NCBI GenBank assembly: GCA_026874595.1
Contig: CM049322.1
Coordinates: 52,477,386-52,541,385 of the forward strand
Direction: 5' to 3'
DNA from: Sipunculus nudus
Taxonomy: Eukaryota; Annelida; Sipuncula; Golfingiida; Sipunculidae
Length of the DNA: 64,000 bases
Positions within the stretch are counted from its first letter, which is position 1. Every line of letters starts with the position of its first letter. Below, one piece after another: positions 12,627-23,760 of this stretch. Under the pieces are notes generated by a model. That model was not told the DNA's origin, ran no database searches, and saw only the letters and a program-made list of their open reading frames with translations. The translations under genes were made by a program, and so were the position numbers.

Positions 12627-12986
12627 CAGGGCTCAACATTACAGTAGCCTGCTTGCCCTGTGCAAGTGAAAGATTTAGAAAATAGTGGTCCAGCAAACAA
12701 AAGTCATCTCTTACCTGTCGACTCAGCCAATGTATTCAGTATATAAACCTCTAAAATATATAGCAAGAAACTACATTCAAACATTACATATCAATAATAT
12801 GTCTTTACCCTTATCACCCGTTAATTGTCTAACATACATGAGCGGCAAACATTGATGTCATACTTTGCAACCTGGCCATGCTTTTTTATTTTATGTACAG
12901 CAAGTCCATATTTATGTAAGGCATAAAATAGCTAGGTGTTACTTGCCTGATGTGGCAGGCAATGTAAAAAGTTAATATCAATACAC
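12627..12986. mobile_element. decayed non-autonomous hAT-like element
   Basis: The left end CAGGGCTCAACATTACAG, continuing through GCCTGCTTGCCC and TGCAAGTG, is mirrored by the right end about 310 bp later. The right end, read on the other strand, gives TTGATATTAACTTTTTAC and then GCCTGCC and GGCAAGTAAC. The CAGGGCTC terminus is typical of hAT-type non-autonomous elements as I recall them. The arms are diverged and the target duplication is obscured by the adjoining TC microsatellite. There is no transposase. Confidence 0.45.
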
Positions 12987-12994
12987 TCTCTCTC

Positions 12995-13028
<34 letters not shown>
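12985..13028. repeat. (TC)n microsatellite
   Basis: A dinucleotide TC run of about 40 bases abutting the hAT-like element. Confidence 0.9.
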
Positions 13029-13031
<3 letters not shown>

Positions 13032-13406
13032 AACATATGGAGAATATTAACATTCTAAATATGTATTTTCCCTTATTGCCAGATACTCTTGTGTCTTGAA
13101 CTGCATTTCAAACCACGGGCCAGGTGTCACTTTCTGATAAAATGACCACAGCTAAAAGAAACTTGGTTTACATCCCACATCCTGTGTACCTGGTAAATGG
13201 AGGTTGATTCTGACAATATAAAGGTTATGCACCCTTATGACAACATTTGTCTTTTTACAACAGGCATGAAGGAAAATAAACAATAAAGATTTTTAAATAA
13301 TGTTATATAGATGGACAATTACGTGAAAATAAAAGACAATTCATTCAATTTGTATATACTGAATTCACTGTATTATTATTCTGAAGACCATCCCAAATCC
13401 TGAAAA

Positions 13407-13408
<2 letters not shown>

Positions 13409-13482
<74 letters not shown>
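13409..13482. repeat. compound (TA)n(GA)n microsatellite
   Basis: About 50 bases of TA followed by 22 bases of GA. It lies about 220 bp beyond the stop codon of the BTB gene, so it may fall in that gene's 3' untranslated region. Confidence 0.9.
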
Positions 13483-13704
13483 AATACAAATGAACCTATC
13501 TGAGAGACCCCCTATCCAATAAGACTATTATATGTCTATTAATATCACCCTTGAGTGACCCAAACGCATTTACACTGGTTACCATTGACCTATCTACTAA
13601 GACCAGGTGTGAATAATAGACCATAATAAGTCCATCTTGGGTGGTCTTTTATCACAGGGTTCACTGTATTACAGTATACACAGACATGATTTATCCTGTA
13701 CAGA

Positions 13705-14261
13705 CTATTCACTTTCTTCCTCACCCTCCGTCTTTGGTTCATCAAAGAGTTTCTCAGGGTCCAAACGAGCGACTTTATCGTAAATTTTCTCCAATCGTGA
13801 GCTGGTACAGCTTGTACACATAGTCCTGTTTCTGTTGGTGTTATACAGATAGTTGGCCCTGGGACCAAGCACTGCGCCCCTGGCCTTCCCTAATTCAGAA
13901 TTACAAGCCAAGCAATACCTGTAAGAGCACTTAGAGCAGTCCAGTTTTTCTACTTCGGCCAGCTTTCTAATGTCCTTCAGAAGAGTGACAAGAGGTTCCA
14001 GGCACTTCACTTTGAATTTAAACAGGTTAGCGCAGGTTTTGGGGTCCAGGTAGTCAAAGTCTGCTTCAGACAGACTCCCTAGGGGTGTCTTTTTAGCGAA
14101 TTCCATGCACGTCTCGTCTAACTTGGAGAATCCATACTGGCGAGCTGTGACTAGGTTTGGTATGCTTTTTGGCTGAGCTAGAAGGACGGCCTCGCATTGT
14201 TTAAGGATCTTGTCCATTTGATATTCCTCTGCGAGTGCAAGCACTAGATGGACATTGTCAT
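13705..14261 (-). CDS. BTB/POZ protein, exon 2 (C-terminal exon)
   Basis: This terminal coding exon supplies residues 109-293 and the TAG stop at 13705-13707. It completes the BTB fold (DDNVHLVLALAEEY, then MDKILKQCEAVL), followed by a BACK-like helical stretch (about residues 140-210). A C-terminal tail contains three CxxC pairs (about C217/C220, C225/C228, C257/C260) and an acidic end. The acceptor is TTTCAG at 14262 and beyond. The first two bases complete an Asp codon begun in exon 1, so phase and BTB register agree across the 9.5 kb intron. BTB proteins usually dimerise and many act as substrate adaptors for Cullin-3 ubiquitin ligase. Whether this one does is unknown: no MATH, Kelch or C2H2 domain is present. 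The CxxC pairs could bind zinc (inference). No polyadenylation site was fixed. Confidence 0.9.
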
Positions 14262-14383
14262 CTGAAATCACAAGAAAAATTGTAAACGTCATGCCAAAGC
14301 AAAACCTGTTTTATGGAATAGCTGTATCTGAAACTAAACCTCAGTAATAATGTTCTCAATTCTTATTTTGCCTCAGTCCCTTC

Positions 14384-14733
14384 AAAGGGACCCGTGGGTC
14401 ACGTTGCTCAGCTAAATTGAGGAAAATTGTATTTTTTTGTTATTTTTTACAAAAAAAACATATATCTGATAAAAACAATAAATATCTGAAAATGATGTGT
14501 ACTTGATGCAGAATTTACAAATCTAAATTGTGCCTTTACTTATCAATAATTTGGCTTAAACAGTTAATATCAATTAATGCATACTGATAGGCTGAATTAT
14601 ATTTTAATTTATTAAACTATTTACAAGGAAATTAATTTCTTTAAACATGGTACATTACTTCTGGAATAGTCCTTAAATTGCTATCTCAAGCAAAGTTTAG
14701 TAAACTGGAGTGAAAACTGCTTTACAATTATGA
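14384..14733 (+). repeat. element head and unclassified AT-rich remnant
   Basis: AAAGGGACCCGTGGGTCACG at about 14386 followed by GCTCAGCT is a head of the superfamily. The following 300 bp carries no matching core. The next head begins at 14734. Confidence 0.45.
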
Positions 14734-15059
14734 CAAGGAACCCATTGGTTATGGCCCTCAGCTATTATATATGATCACAAAATATTATTCGGAAGAGGGG
14801 GTAGGCGGATGCTGGTTTTGTGTGGTAATATAAGCTGTATTATAAGATGATGGTGTTCATACAAATACAACATTCTGGTCAGACAGCAAGACAGGCAAGA
14901 TTTTGGGGATTTTGGGGATACCTAACTGTATGCAGAATTTTCAACAGTTTCAAAATGGTCCAGTTTAACAGATGGACAAATGGACAGACAGATGGGCAGC
15001 AGATGGACAAAGGACAATCACTATAGCTCAGTTGACTTTTGGTCAGCTGGGATAAAAAT
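14734..15059 (+). mobile_element. deletion derivative of the 2.6 kb element
   Basis: The left 130 bp (CAAGGAACCCATTGG, then TTATATATGATCACAAAATATT and GCTGGTTTTGTGTGGTAATA) matches the head of the element starting at 19266. The right 170 bp (GGGGATACCTAACTGTATGC, microsatellite, hairpin 15024-15054) matches its tail at about 21730-21890. The 2.3 kb in between is absent. This is the pattern of an internally deleted non-autonomous copy and helps define both ends of the parent. Confidence 0.6.
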
Positions 15060-15784
15060 GTGTAAAAAATTCTGAAAAATACAGGTGGAGCCACCAATCT
15101 GCAGGAACTGATGAAACTTTCCATGATCAATATGCATGCAAAGAATCATGATGATCAATGCAGTAGTAATACAAATACTGGAGCTTATAAATTAAATTTT
15201 TAATTATCCTGTGGGGGGGGGGGGGGGGTTATATATGAACCCCATAGCTTGGAGAATATCAGTAACAGAAACCTAATTTCATGTGTCCCAAGAGATTTTT
15301 CATGGACCTCAAGGAAGTCAAGTTAGAAGATTCTGGGTCGAACGGTGATCATTGGTGCCCTGCTAACAGATGACTGGATCTTTAAAGAAAAATTCGTAAA
15401 AATTACTCTAAAAATATGTAAAAATTTGAAAAATAAAGGTGATGCAACCAGTCTGCAGGAACTGACAAAACACTCCATGATCAATAGTCAAGCAAAGAAT
15501 CATGGTGATCAATGCAGTAGTTATCCAGATACTGGCGCTTTAGTATCAAATTTCCAATTATTTTATGGTGTAGTCTTAGCCACATAGCTCATAGGATATG
15601 GGTAACGGAGACCTTATTTCAGGTTTCCAAGGAGATCTTTTCATGAACCTACCTGGATTTCAAGTTAGAAGATTCTAGGTCCAGCAGTTACGATTTGTGC
15701 TTGGTTAACAGACAGTCAAAAGGATGGACAGACGACGGACAAAAAGGAATCGCTATAGCTCAGCTGACAGTCAAGATGAGCTAA
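15060..15784 (+). repeat. tandem dimer of the 337-type unit with decayed tail
   Basis: Units start at about 15084 (GGTGGAGCCACC) and 15430 (GGTGATGCAACC), both mutated forms of the palindrome. Each is followed by AGTCTGCAGGAACTGA-like text. A G homopolymer lies at 15212-15228. The copy ends in ACGG-type repeats and a damaged hairpin at about 15755-15784. The next element begins at the very next base. Confidence 0.6.
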
Positions 15785-18164
15785 CAAGTGACCCATGGGT
15801 CATGATGCTCAGCTGCCAAGCATGACCTGCGACATCATGGGCTGAGATTCACAACTTTCAGTCAAATTTTGAAGAACCAATTCGCCAATTTGTTAAAATT
15901 TTCTACAACAACAGAAATATATATCACCTATGTCTGGTTAAAACACAGTGAATTGATGGTCTGAGGAAAATGTATGATTGTTAAGGTATCCAGAACTATT
16001 CCCATAGCTTACTTGATACCTGTCAGTCTCAAAAGGAACACCACAAAGGGCAAATATAAGATCAAAATTTATAGCATAAAATCAAGGAAATCCATGCAAG
16101 AATTAATGAGAAACAGGTGCTTCTGTATGAATTTTTATTCAATACAAGCCAACTGTACTGCACTTTCATAATGATGATAATATTTATTAAGAAATATTTG
16201 ACCCAATCCTTTGCAAGATTACATTAATATATGTCCAACTGCCTTCACTTTTACAGTTCTTGAGATAATATGATCAAAAGGAATTTAAAGATGGTTGCCT
16301 GGTGGCCATTTTGGACTTCTGACAGGTCTGAAATCAGACAACAACCATTCTCTAAATCAGACCAAAAATTGAAGGAAAATTACTGAAACTGCACTGAAAA
16401 AAGAATTTTAAGGTGGCTAACTGGAAGACATAATGGATTTCTGACAAGTCTGACATTTGATATCACACATCCTCCAATAAGAGACCAAACTTGAGGCAAA
16501 TTCTCCAAATGATGTTACAGTAATGAATGTCCAAAACAATTCAAAAGGCATGTTCAGGCGCTCATATCAGATTTATAGATATGCAAATGTAAAAGTGTAG
16601 GTCCAATATTTTTTATTATCACTCTGCTTTTTAATGGGGTCAGCAGGGTTGGTAAACTGCAAAACCTGAAAGAAAAGAAATGCAGAAAGCATGACTAAGA
16701 GTCTTGTAATTAAATAAAGCCATCCTAAATCAAGTACTCATCCACATAATATGAGGACAAACACTTGCTTTTTATATGTGGTGATTTATATAAAAATATT
16801 CAGATATCTAGGAAACTAAGTTTATTGCTATGATTCCATAAAATAAACTGCAAAATGTTCCCATCATCTTATTAATCAGGAGCTAAACATTAATACTATA
16901 CTCTCATAGTCTTAATGCCTGGCTGAAGCATTCTGACAACAGTGTTTTTGTTATGAAATAACGAGGTACTTATCACTGAGCCTTATCACTTAATAGGCTG
17001 ATACAAAAGGGAGTCATATGTCACCAGTGTCACTCACAATTATAGTCACACGGTGAGATGTACCAGCTGGAGTGCAAGCTTATATATACATGAAAAATAG
17101 AGATGGTCTACAAAATAAGTTGACCTTACCTATGACCTTGGCCTTTTGCCCACATATCAAGTAATTACTTGGCAACCAATGAGTGAATAACTTAGACCTG
17201 CAACCTTTAACCTCTTGACCAGCTGACCTCAAAATCAATTAGTTATTTCTTCATGCAAAAAGACCCATAAATATGAAGTTTGAATCACACTGAGTGATGC
17301 ATAGATGTGGCATATGTGAAAGACTGAAGGTTGGGTTGAACAGTTTCACTTGAAATATGTTCACAAGCATTTAGAACAATTTTGTGACCTTGACCTTTGA
17401 CCTTTTGAACTCAACATCAATAGGCTTCTTCCCTATTGGTAGGTAAGCCATATATGACAGATGGAAAGTATAGATTGAAAAGTTTGCCTGAAAGTGACTC
17501 CACGCAAGAAAAGGGTGCTGTGAACTTGACCCTTGACCTCAAAATCAACAGGTCTTTTCCCCTGTTGGCAGAGAAGCGATATCAGTGCTGAAAGGTTTGG
17601 AATGAAAGGTCTAGCTTGAAATGTGTCCACAACCTTTTCAAAGAAGTGGATCCTGTGACCCTGACCTTTGACCTTGTGACCTCAACATCAATAGGATTCT
17701 TCTCCCACTTAGTAGGTGAGCTATATGTGAAAGATCAAAGAATTGGGATGAAAGGTTTGGCTTAAAATGCATCCACAGGCTTTTCAAAGAAGTTGGTTCT
17801 ATGACTTTGACCTTGTGACCTCAAAATAATTATGGTTCTTCCCCTGTTGGTAGGTAAGCTGCATGCGAAAGATGGAAGGTTTGGGATGAAAATTTTGGCT
17901 AAAAGAATTATTTCTGGGGGGTGCAAACACACCCCATAACTTCGAGAATATAGGTTGCAGTGACCTAATTTCAGGTTTGCAAGGAGATCTTTTTAGAACC
18001 TCTAAGACTGCATAGGGTTCATGGCCCTAGCCCCTATGGTTACGATTTGTGCCCTGCTAACGGAGGGATGGCCGGCCAGACGGCCGGACGGACAGACGGA
18101 AGGACGATGGACAAAGACCCATCGCTATAGCCCAGCATGACTGAAAGTCAGCTGAGCTAAAAAC
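15785..18164 (+). mobile_element. 2.4 kb hairpin-ended non-autonomous element, copy 1
   Basis: The head is CAAGTGACCCATGGGTCA with GCTCAGCTG at 15807-15815. The tail is an ACGG microsatellite (about 18062-18105), then the hairpin 18128-18159 ending GAGCTAAAAA. GCTCAGCTG in the head and CAGCTGAGC in the tail are inverted copies. The interior holds unique sequence (about 15830-17090), then tandem units of about 138 bp carrying TGACCT half-sites (17100-17880), then part of a 337-type unit. A second copy lies at 56391-58835. No protein of note is encoded; the 65-residue frame at 15974 is not preserved in sense in the other copy. The structure recalls pearl-type or Helentron-derived non-autonomous elements, but that class assignment is an inference. 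Confidence 0.7.
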
Positions 18165-18431
18165 CCTTAAACAAGAGTCATGTAATCATGCTTAAGATGG
18201 ATTCAAATAAGTGTTTAGTCTGTATCTGTAGTATACATTTGTAGTCTGTATGTGCAAAGTTTGTTTTCCATAAGTTTGTACTATATTGAGTAGTATATAT
18301 TGTGTTTCTAGGTGCTAAATAGCTGAAGATTTTATTTTTTTGTAAACCATTTCACCATATATTTATTGTACATTTCTTTAAATTGGCAATAAAAGTTAGT
18401 TTGAATCAATAGAAATGATATAAACAATTAA

Positions 18432-18544
18432 CAAGTGACCCACGGGTCATGACGCTCAGCTGACCAGGAAGACATTGACAAAAGTAATTTTATCATCTGA
18501 ATGTCAAATTTGAATGAAATACTTTTTCCAAACTTGACCTTTTG
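18432..18544 (+). repeat. element head leading into the 165-bp array
   Basis: CAAGTGACCCACGGGTCATG at 18432 followed by GCTCAGCTG is a clear head. With the array that follows (18545-19230) it appears to be one element lacking the hairpin tail. Confidence 0.55.
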
Positions 18545-19230
18545 TATAAAATTATCCAATATTCATTGGGGTACTATGGAGCTCTGTAGCATGAAGGATA
18601 TGGGTAACAGACACCTATTTTCAAGGTTTACAAGATGACTTTTCAGGGGTCTCCCAGCATGTCAAAAAATAAAATTCTAGGTCCAGTTATTATGATTTGT
18701 GCCCTGTTTACAGATGACCAAATGTTTATTCTGGGGGGTATTTCAAAGCCGCATAGGATGAAGGATATGGGTAACAGAGATGTAATTTCAGGTGCACAAG
18801 GAGACTTTTCAGGGGCCTTCCAGCATATCAAGAAAGGAGATTCTAGGTCAAGTCATTATAATTTGTGCTCTGTTAACAGATGACCAAATCTTTATTCTGG
18901 GGAGTACTTCGGAGCCCCAGAGCATGAAGGATATGGGTAACAGAGACCTAATTTCAGGTTTCCAAGATGTTTCATGGACCTCCCTGCATGTCAAGAAAGA
19001 AGATTCTAGGTCCAGTCATTATGATTTGTGCCCTGTTAATATATGACCAAATCTTTATTCTTGGGGGTACTTCAGAGCCCCATAGCTCACAGAATATGGG
19101 TAACAGGGACCTTATTTTGGGTTTCCATGTAGACCTTTTATGGGCTGCCCTGGAGGTGAGGACAGAAGATTCTAGATCCAGTCATTATGATTTGTGCCCT
19201 GTTTACAGATGACCAAATGTTTAAAGATTA
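18545..19230 (+). repeat. tandem array, four units of about 165 bp
   Basis: The landmark GGATATGGGTAACAG (last copy GAATATGGGTAACAG) recurs at 18597, 18763, 18929 and 19092, giving spacings of 166, 166 and 163 bp. Each unit corresponds to the second half of the 337-type unit, without the GGCGCC palindrome half. Three overlapping forward open frames here (18635-19212) encode near-identical peptides only because the DNA is repeated. Confidence 0.85.
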
Positions 19231-19265
19231 CAAAAGTAGAGAAAAAAAATCGTAAAAAATAAAAA

Positions 19266-21890
19266 CAAGGGACCTATGGGTCACGACGCTCAGCTGTTAT
19301 ATATGATAACAAAATATTATTTAGAAATGAGGCACATGCTGGTTTTGTGTGGTAATAAATATAAGCTGTATTATGAGTTGTTGTTGTTTAGCTTATGTAT
19401 GATTTTGATTGTACCTTTGGAGACAGGGAAGAGGATTGACTTCATTTATTTTATAAACAATTGGAGTACTATTGTCACACAGATTTTGACTTGGCCATAT
19501 AACTTATAAGCAGAACATATAATATAAGAGTTTAACTATTTATTAAAAAAAATTACAAATATTGTCCCAAATATAATTTTTATTAAAAATAATAAGAGAA
19601 TCATATGATTTTTTAAAATGAAATATAACTGATATGATTATTAAAATAATATTAAAGAATATATTCATGAATGCATTCATGAATACATTTTGAAAGTATT
19701 TGCACGAGTATTCATATACTTTCATTTTTACCTGAATTCCCATTCTTTATGCAAGAAATTTTATAATGGAGTACATAATCATATTCATATTTAAATACAA
19801 TTACAAAGTATTCGCACCATGTCTGGTATTTATTCAATTTTCACCAAACAATGATGTTGAGAATCCAGAATATACAAAATTCACACATTTAAATAATGAT
19901 CATAAGTACCTGGTTTTATGGCTTTTATTTATATTAAAAAATAACTGTAAAAATTCATTTTGGACTAATTTCACATCAATGTACACACTAGACACTGTAG
20001 GAATCTAGATTAATATTATCAACTGCATCTTTGTCTATCATTAATTTCCTTCATATGATCCCTAATGATTAGTAATGAATAATATGATTTACTTCTTTAT
20101 CATTAAAATTGAACTGAAAAATGCCATAGGTGACTGCATGGTGTTATTTTGAATATGTGACATTCTACCCATCGATACAAGATTCTTATATCATCAGTAA
20201 CTGCAAGTTAATTTCCTGTTATTATAAACTAACAAATTCCTTTTCTATTTTTCTTTAATTTGTTATTAAAAACCAATAAAAATTTATTAATTTGTTGTTT
20301 ATTGTTATGTTGTTGGTTAAAACTACTAGATGAGTTGGGTTGGACACCTGGATCAACTGTGACTGGCCATAAGCTGCCTGGATTCCTGTATGCCTCGCCT
20401 CAAGCGTGCATAATTTGATGAAAGGTCAACAAGGTCAACATACAGGTGACTCAAGAGGGGCTGGAGAGAGGCTAAGTCTGACAGGGTCTCATAAATAACA
20501 TTAATAAAAGCTACAATTTTTGGCCAATTTCTTTCAGCTTTCTAAACTAAAAAGCTGAAATCTTTATGTGTGCATGATACGAAAATTATATCAACAGTGC
20601 TCACGGGAAACAAATGTGCCATGGTCACAGTTGGGCAAAATTTAAGGTACTAATTTTATATTTATACTAATAACTTATAAAATTTGAAAAATTCAGAACT
20701 AATTTTGGGTATTCAATTGAATCTTGATTAAATAATGTTACATCCCTGACAAAAAAACCTCTAGCAATGCCCTTGTTAAGGGAATAAATATATTTCTTGA
20801 TTTTTTACAAAGTGCATTATGTTTGGGCCCATAACTTAAAACAATTACGCAATACTGACATCATTCTGGGATGTGCATAGAGAATGAAAAATATGCATAT
20901 TGTTTATGATTAAAGTCAGATCAGTGGTTTTGATATTAGGCAGTCTTGAAGTGTAACAATGGGTTTTTAATGGAAAAATGAAGTTTTTCATTAATATCTC
21001 GAAGGTATTAAGTCCTAGTGACCAAATTCTTGGCATGGTAGGGGATTTTGGAGACATCTAACTGTATGCTGAATTTAAGGAACTTAGAGCTGAAGCTGGG
21101 GAGCTGAGCTTTTGCAAACTGCATAACACTAGCTTGATGTAAACAATATGTTACAAGGTGCTTGAAAACTTGATTAAAATCTACAGTTTTTGATCAACTG
21201 GTTTCAAATTTTTGGTGTTAACAGTTGAAATGCTGACAAAAACATGCTGTGAAAATTAAATCCACAGTACTTACAGGAAAAAAACGTGCCATGGTCAAAG
21301 TTGGGCAAAATTTAAGGTACCAATTTTTAATTTTTGTTAATATTTTAAAAAATTTAAAAGATTTTGATCTTATTTTTGGTATACAATTTAATTTTGATAA
21401 AGTAAAGTTATATTACTGGAAAAAAAGTCCATAGCTTAAACATGTTTTGTGTTAAGTGATCAAATATCTTTCCTGATTTTTTCGGAAATGCATTATGTTT
21501 AGGTCCATAACTTTTTTAAATTATATAATACAGACCTAATTTCTGGCATGTACATAGGAACTATATAGAGGAATATTTATGGTAAATATGAGGAAAAACA
21601 GATGAGTGGTTTCGATATTAGGCAGTCCTGAAGTGTGAAAATAGGTTTTTAATAAAAAATTGAGATTTTTCCTTAATTTCTCAAAGGAACAAAGTCGCAA
21701 AGACCCAGTTTTCGGCTTGGTAGGAGATCTTGGGGACATCTAACATTATGCTGAATTTTGGATTCCTAGGTTTTATGGTTTCAAAACGTGCCACATCTAC
21801 GGACGGACGGACGGACGGACAGACGGACGGACAACGGACAATGGACCACGACTATAGCTCAGATGACTTATAGTCAGCTGAGCTAAAAAT
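19266..21890 (+). mobile_element. 2.6 kb hairpin-ended element, copy 1
   Basis: The head is CAAGGGACCTATGGGTCACG with GCTCAGCTG. An AT-rich interior follows, with a 24-bp perfect palindrome (19662-19685) and then two AT-rich core units (about 20480-21080 and 21100-21760). It closes with an ACGG microsatellite (21798-21835) and the hairpin 21855-21885 (two 14-base arms, loop TAT). A second copy from 26152 shares the head, interior and most of the core; a deletion derivative lies at 14734. No coding capacity was found. Short frames on either strand conserved between the copies reflect DNA identity. Confidence 0.65.
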
Positions 21891-21893
21891 ATA

Positions 21894-23293
21894 GGTGGCG
21901 CCACCAATCTCCAAAATTTGATGAAACACTCCATGATCAATATCCATGCAAAGAATCATGGTGATTAATGCATTAGTTGTTCAGATACTTGAGCTTCTGT
22001 ATTAAATTTTGCATTATTCTGGGGGGTACGTCAGAACCCCATAGTTCAAAGAATATAGGTCACAGTGACCTAATTTCAGGTTTACAAGGAGAATTTCCAT
22101 AGACCTCCCAGGATGTCAAGTAAGAAGATTCTAGGTCTAGCGGTTGCGATTTGTGCCCTGTTAACAGACAGACGCCTGGATGGCCGGACGAACGACGGAC
22201 AAAAGGTGATCCCTATAGCTCAGATGACTTTCAGTCAGCTGAGCTAAAAATTGAAAAAATACAGGTGGCGCCACCAGAATGCAGAAACTGATGAAACATT
22301 TCATGATCAATATCCATGCAAAGAATCATGGTGATCAATATAATAATTGTTCAGATACTTGAGCTTTTGTATCAAATTTTCCATTATTCTGGGGGGTACT
22401 TCGGAGCCCCATAGCTCAGAGGTTATGGGTAACAGAGACCTAATTTCAAGTTTTTAAGGAGACTTTTCATGGGCCTCTCAGCATGTCAAGAGAGAAGATT
22501 CTAGGTCCAGTTGTTACGATTTGTGCCATGTTAACAGATGACCGCATCTTATAAGGTTTCAAAAATAGAGAAAAAAATTCGAAAAATAAAAAAAAATACA
22601 GGTGGCGCCACCATACTGCAGAAACTGATGACACATTCCATGATCAATATCCATGCAAACAATCATGATGATCACTGCAATAGTTGTTTAGATTCTTGAG
22701 CTTTTGTATCAAATTTTCCATTATTCTGGGGGGTACTTCGGAGCCCCATAGCTCAAAGGTTATGGGTAACAGAGACCTAATTTCAGGTTTCCAAAGAGAC
22801 CTTTATGGGCCTCCCTGCATCTCAAGAGAGAAGATTCTAGGTGTAGTCGTTACGATTTGTGCCCTGTTAACAGATGGCCGCATCTTAAGAGGTCTCAAAA
22901 ATAGAGAAAAATATTGGTAAAAATCGAAAAAATACAGGTGGCGCCACTAGTCTGCAGAAACTGATGAAACACTCCATGATCAATATCCATGCAAAAAATC
23001 ATGATGATCAATGTATTAGTTGTTCAGATACTTGAGCTTTTGTATCAAATTTTCCATTATTCTGGGGGGTACTTCGGAACCCCATAGTTCGAAGAATATA
23101 GGTCACAGTGACCTAAATTCAGGTTTACTAGGAGAATTTCCATAGACCTCCCAGGATGTCAAGTAAGAAGATTCCAGTTCTAGCGGTTATGTTTTGTGCC
23201 CTGTTAACGGACAGACGCCCGGACGGCCGGTCGGACGACGGACAAAAGGTGATCCCTATAGCTCAGATGACTTACAGTCAGCTGAGCTAAAAA
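21894..23293 (+). repeat. tandem array of four 337-type units with hairpins
   Basis: The palindrome GGTGGCGCCACC (last unit GGTGGCGCCACT) starts units at 21894, 22264, 22601 and 22937, giving spacings of 370, 337 and 336 bp. The first interval is longer because it contains an ACGG block and hairpin (22216-22246). The last unit ends in another ACGG block and hairpin (23259-23289). Unit landmarks are CTGCAGAAACTGATGAAACA, GATCAATATCCATGCAAA, CTGGGGGGTACTTCGGAGCC, GAGACCTAATTTCAGG and CGATTTGTGCCCTGTTAACA. It is the cleanest example of this unit in the window. Confidence 0.85.
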
Positions 23294-23760
23294 AACAAAT
23301 CTACAAAAGGATCTTAATAAGTAAAAGTTCATACACAGTACAGACTTCATGCTTCACACATTTGGAAAACATCTCGTGTATGATAAAGAAAGGGTAACAC
23401 AATTCAACCAAATGCCAATATGCTTGGTTTCCAAAAGGCTAATGTTAGAAATGCCATTTATACCAGCTGGAAAATAGAGGTTGTTAATGCATTACAGCCT
23501 GAATCCAAAAACAATGCTACACCTGGAACTGGAAGGGTGATTGGTATGTGTAATGCACAAAAATCACTCCTGTCATCCTGCGGATAAGGACTACCCATAC
23601 AGTATACATCATATACGGATAAATGAAAATGACCTAATTAAAAACTCCACAAAGCAATATTCGCAGACTATGCATGCAGACTAGGAAATGCAGACTACCC
23701 TTTTATGGGAAACCACCTTTATTATGTAAATATGTATGTGTGTATTCAGGACAGACTTAC

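Larger units (their letters stand above)
14262..23760 (-). other. 9.5 kb intron of the BTB gene, packed with repeats
   Basis: The donor is CAG|GTAAGT (reading the minus strand at 23761/23760) and the acceptor is TTTCAG|AT (14263/14261). Both fit the consensus and keep the reading frame. Nearly all of the intron from 14.38 to 23.29 kb consists of modular repeats lying on the opposite strand to the gene. Positions 23294-23700 hold no recognised feature. Confidence 0.85.

Noticed and set aside
18635-19212. Three overlapping forward frames encoding near-identical peptides
   Set aside because: They follow from the 165-bp tandem DNA repeat, shift frame between units and resemble frames in every 337-type unit (for example 22684 and 38331). 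No sign of a real protein.
21894-23293. A CRISPR-like array because of regular repeats
   Set aside because: Units are 337 bp of related sequence throughout with no unique spacers, and the DNA is clearly animal.
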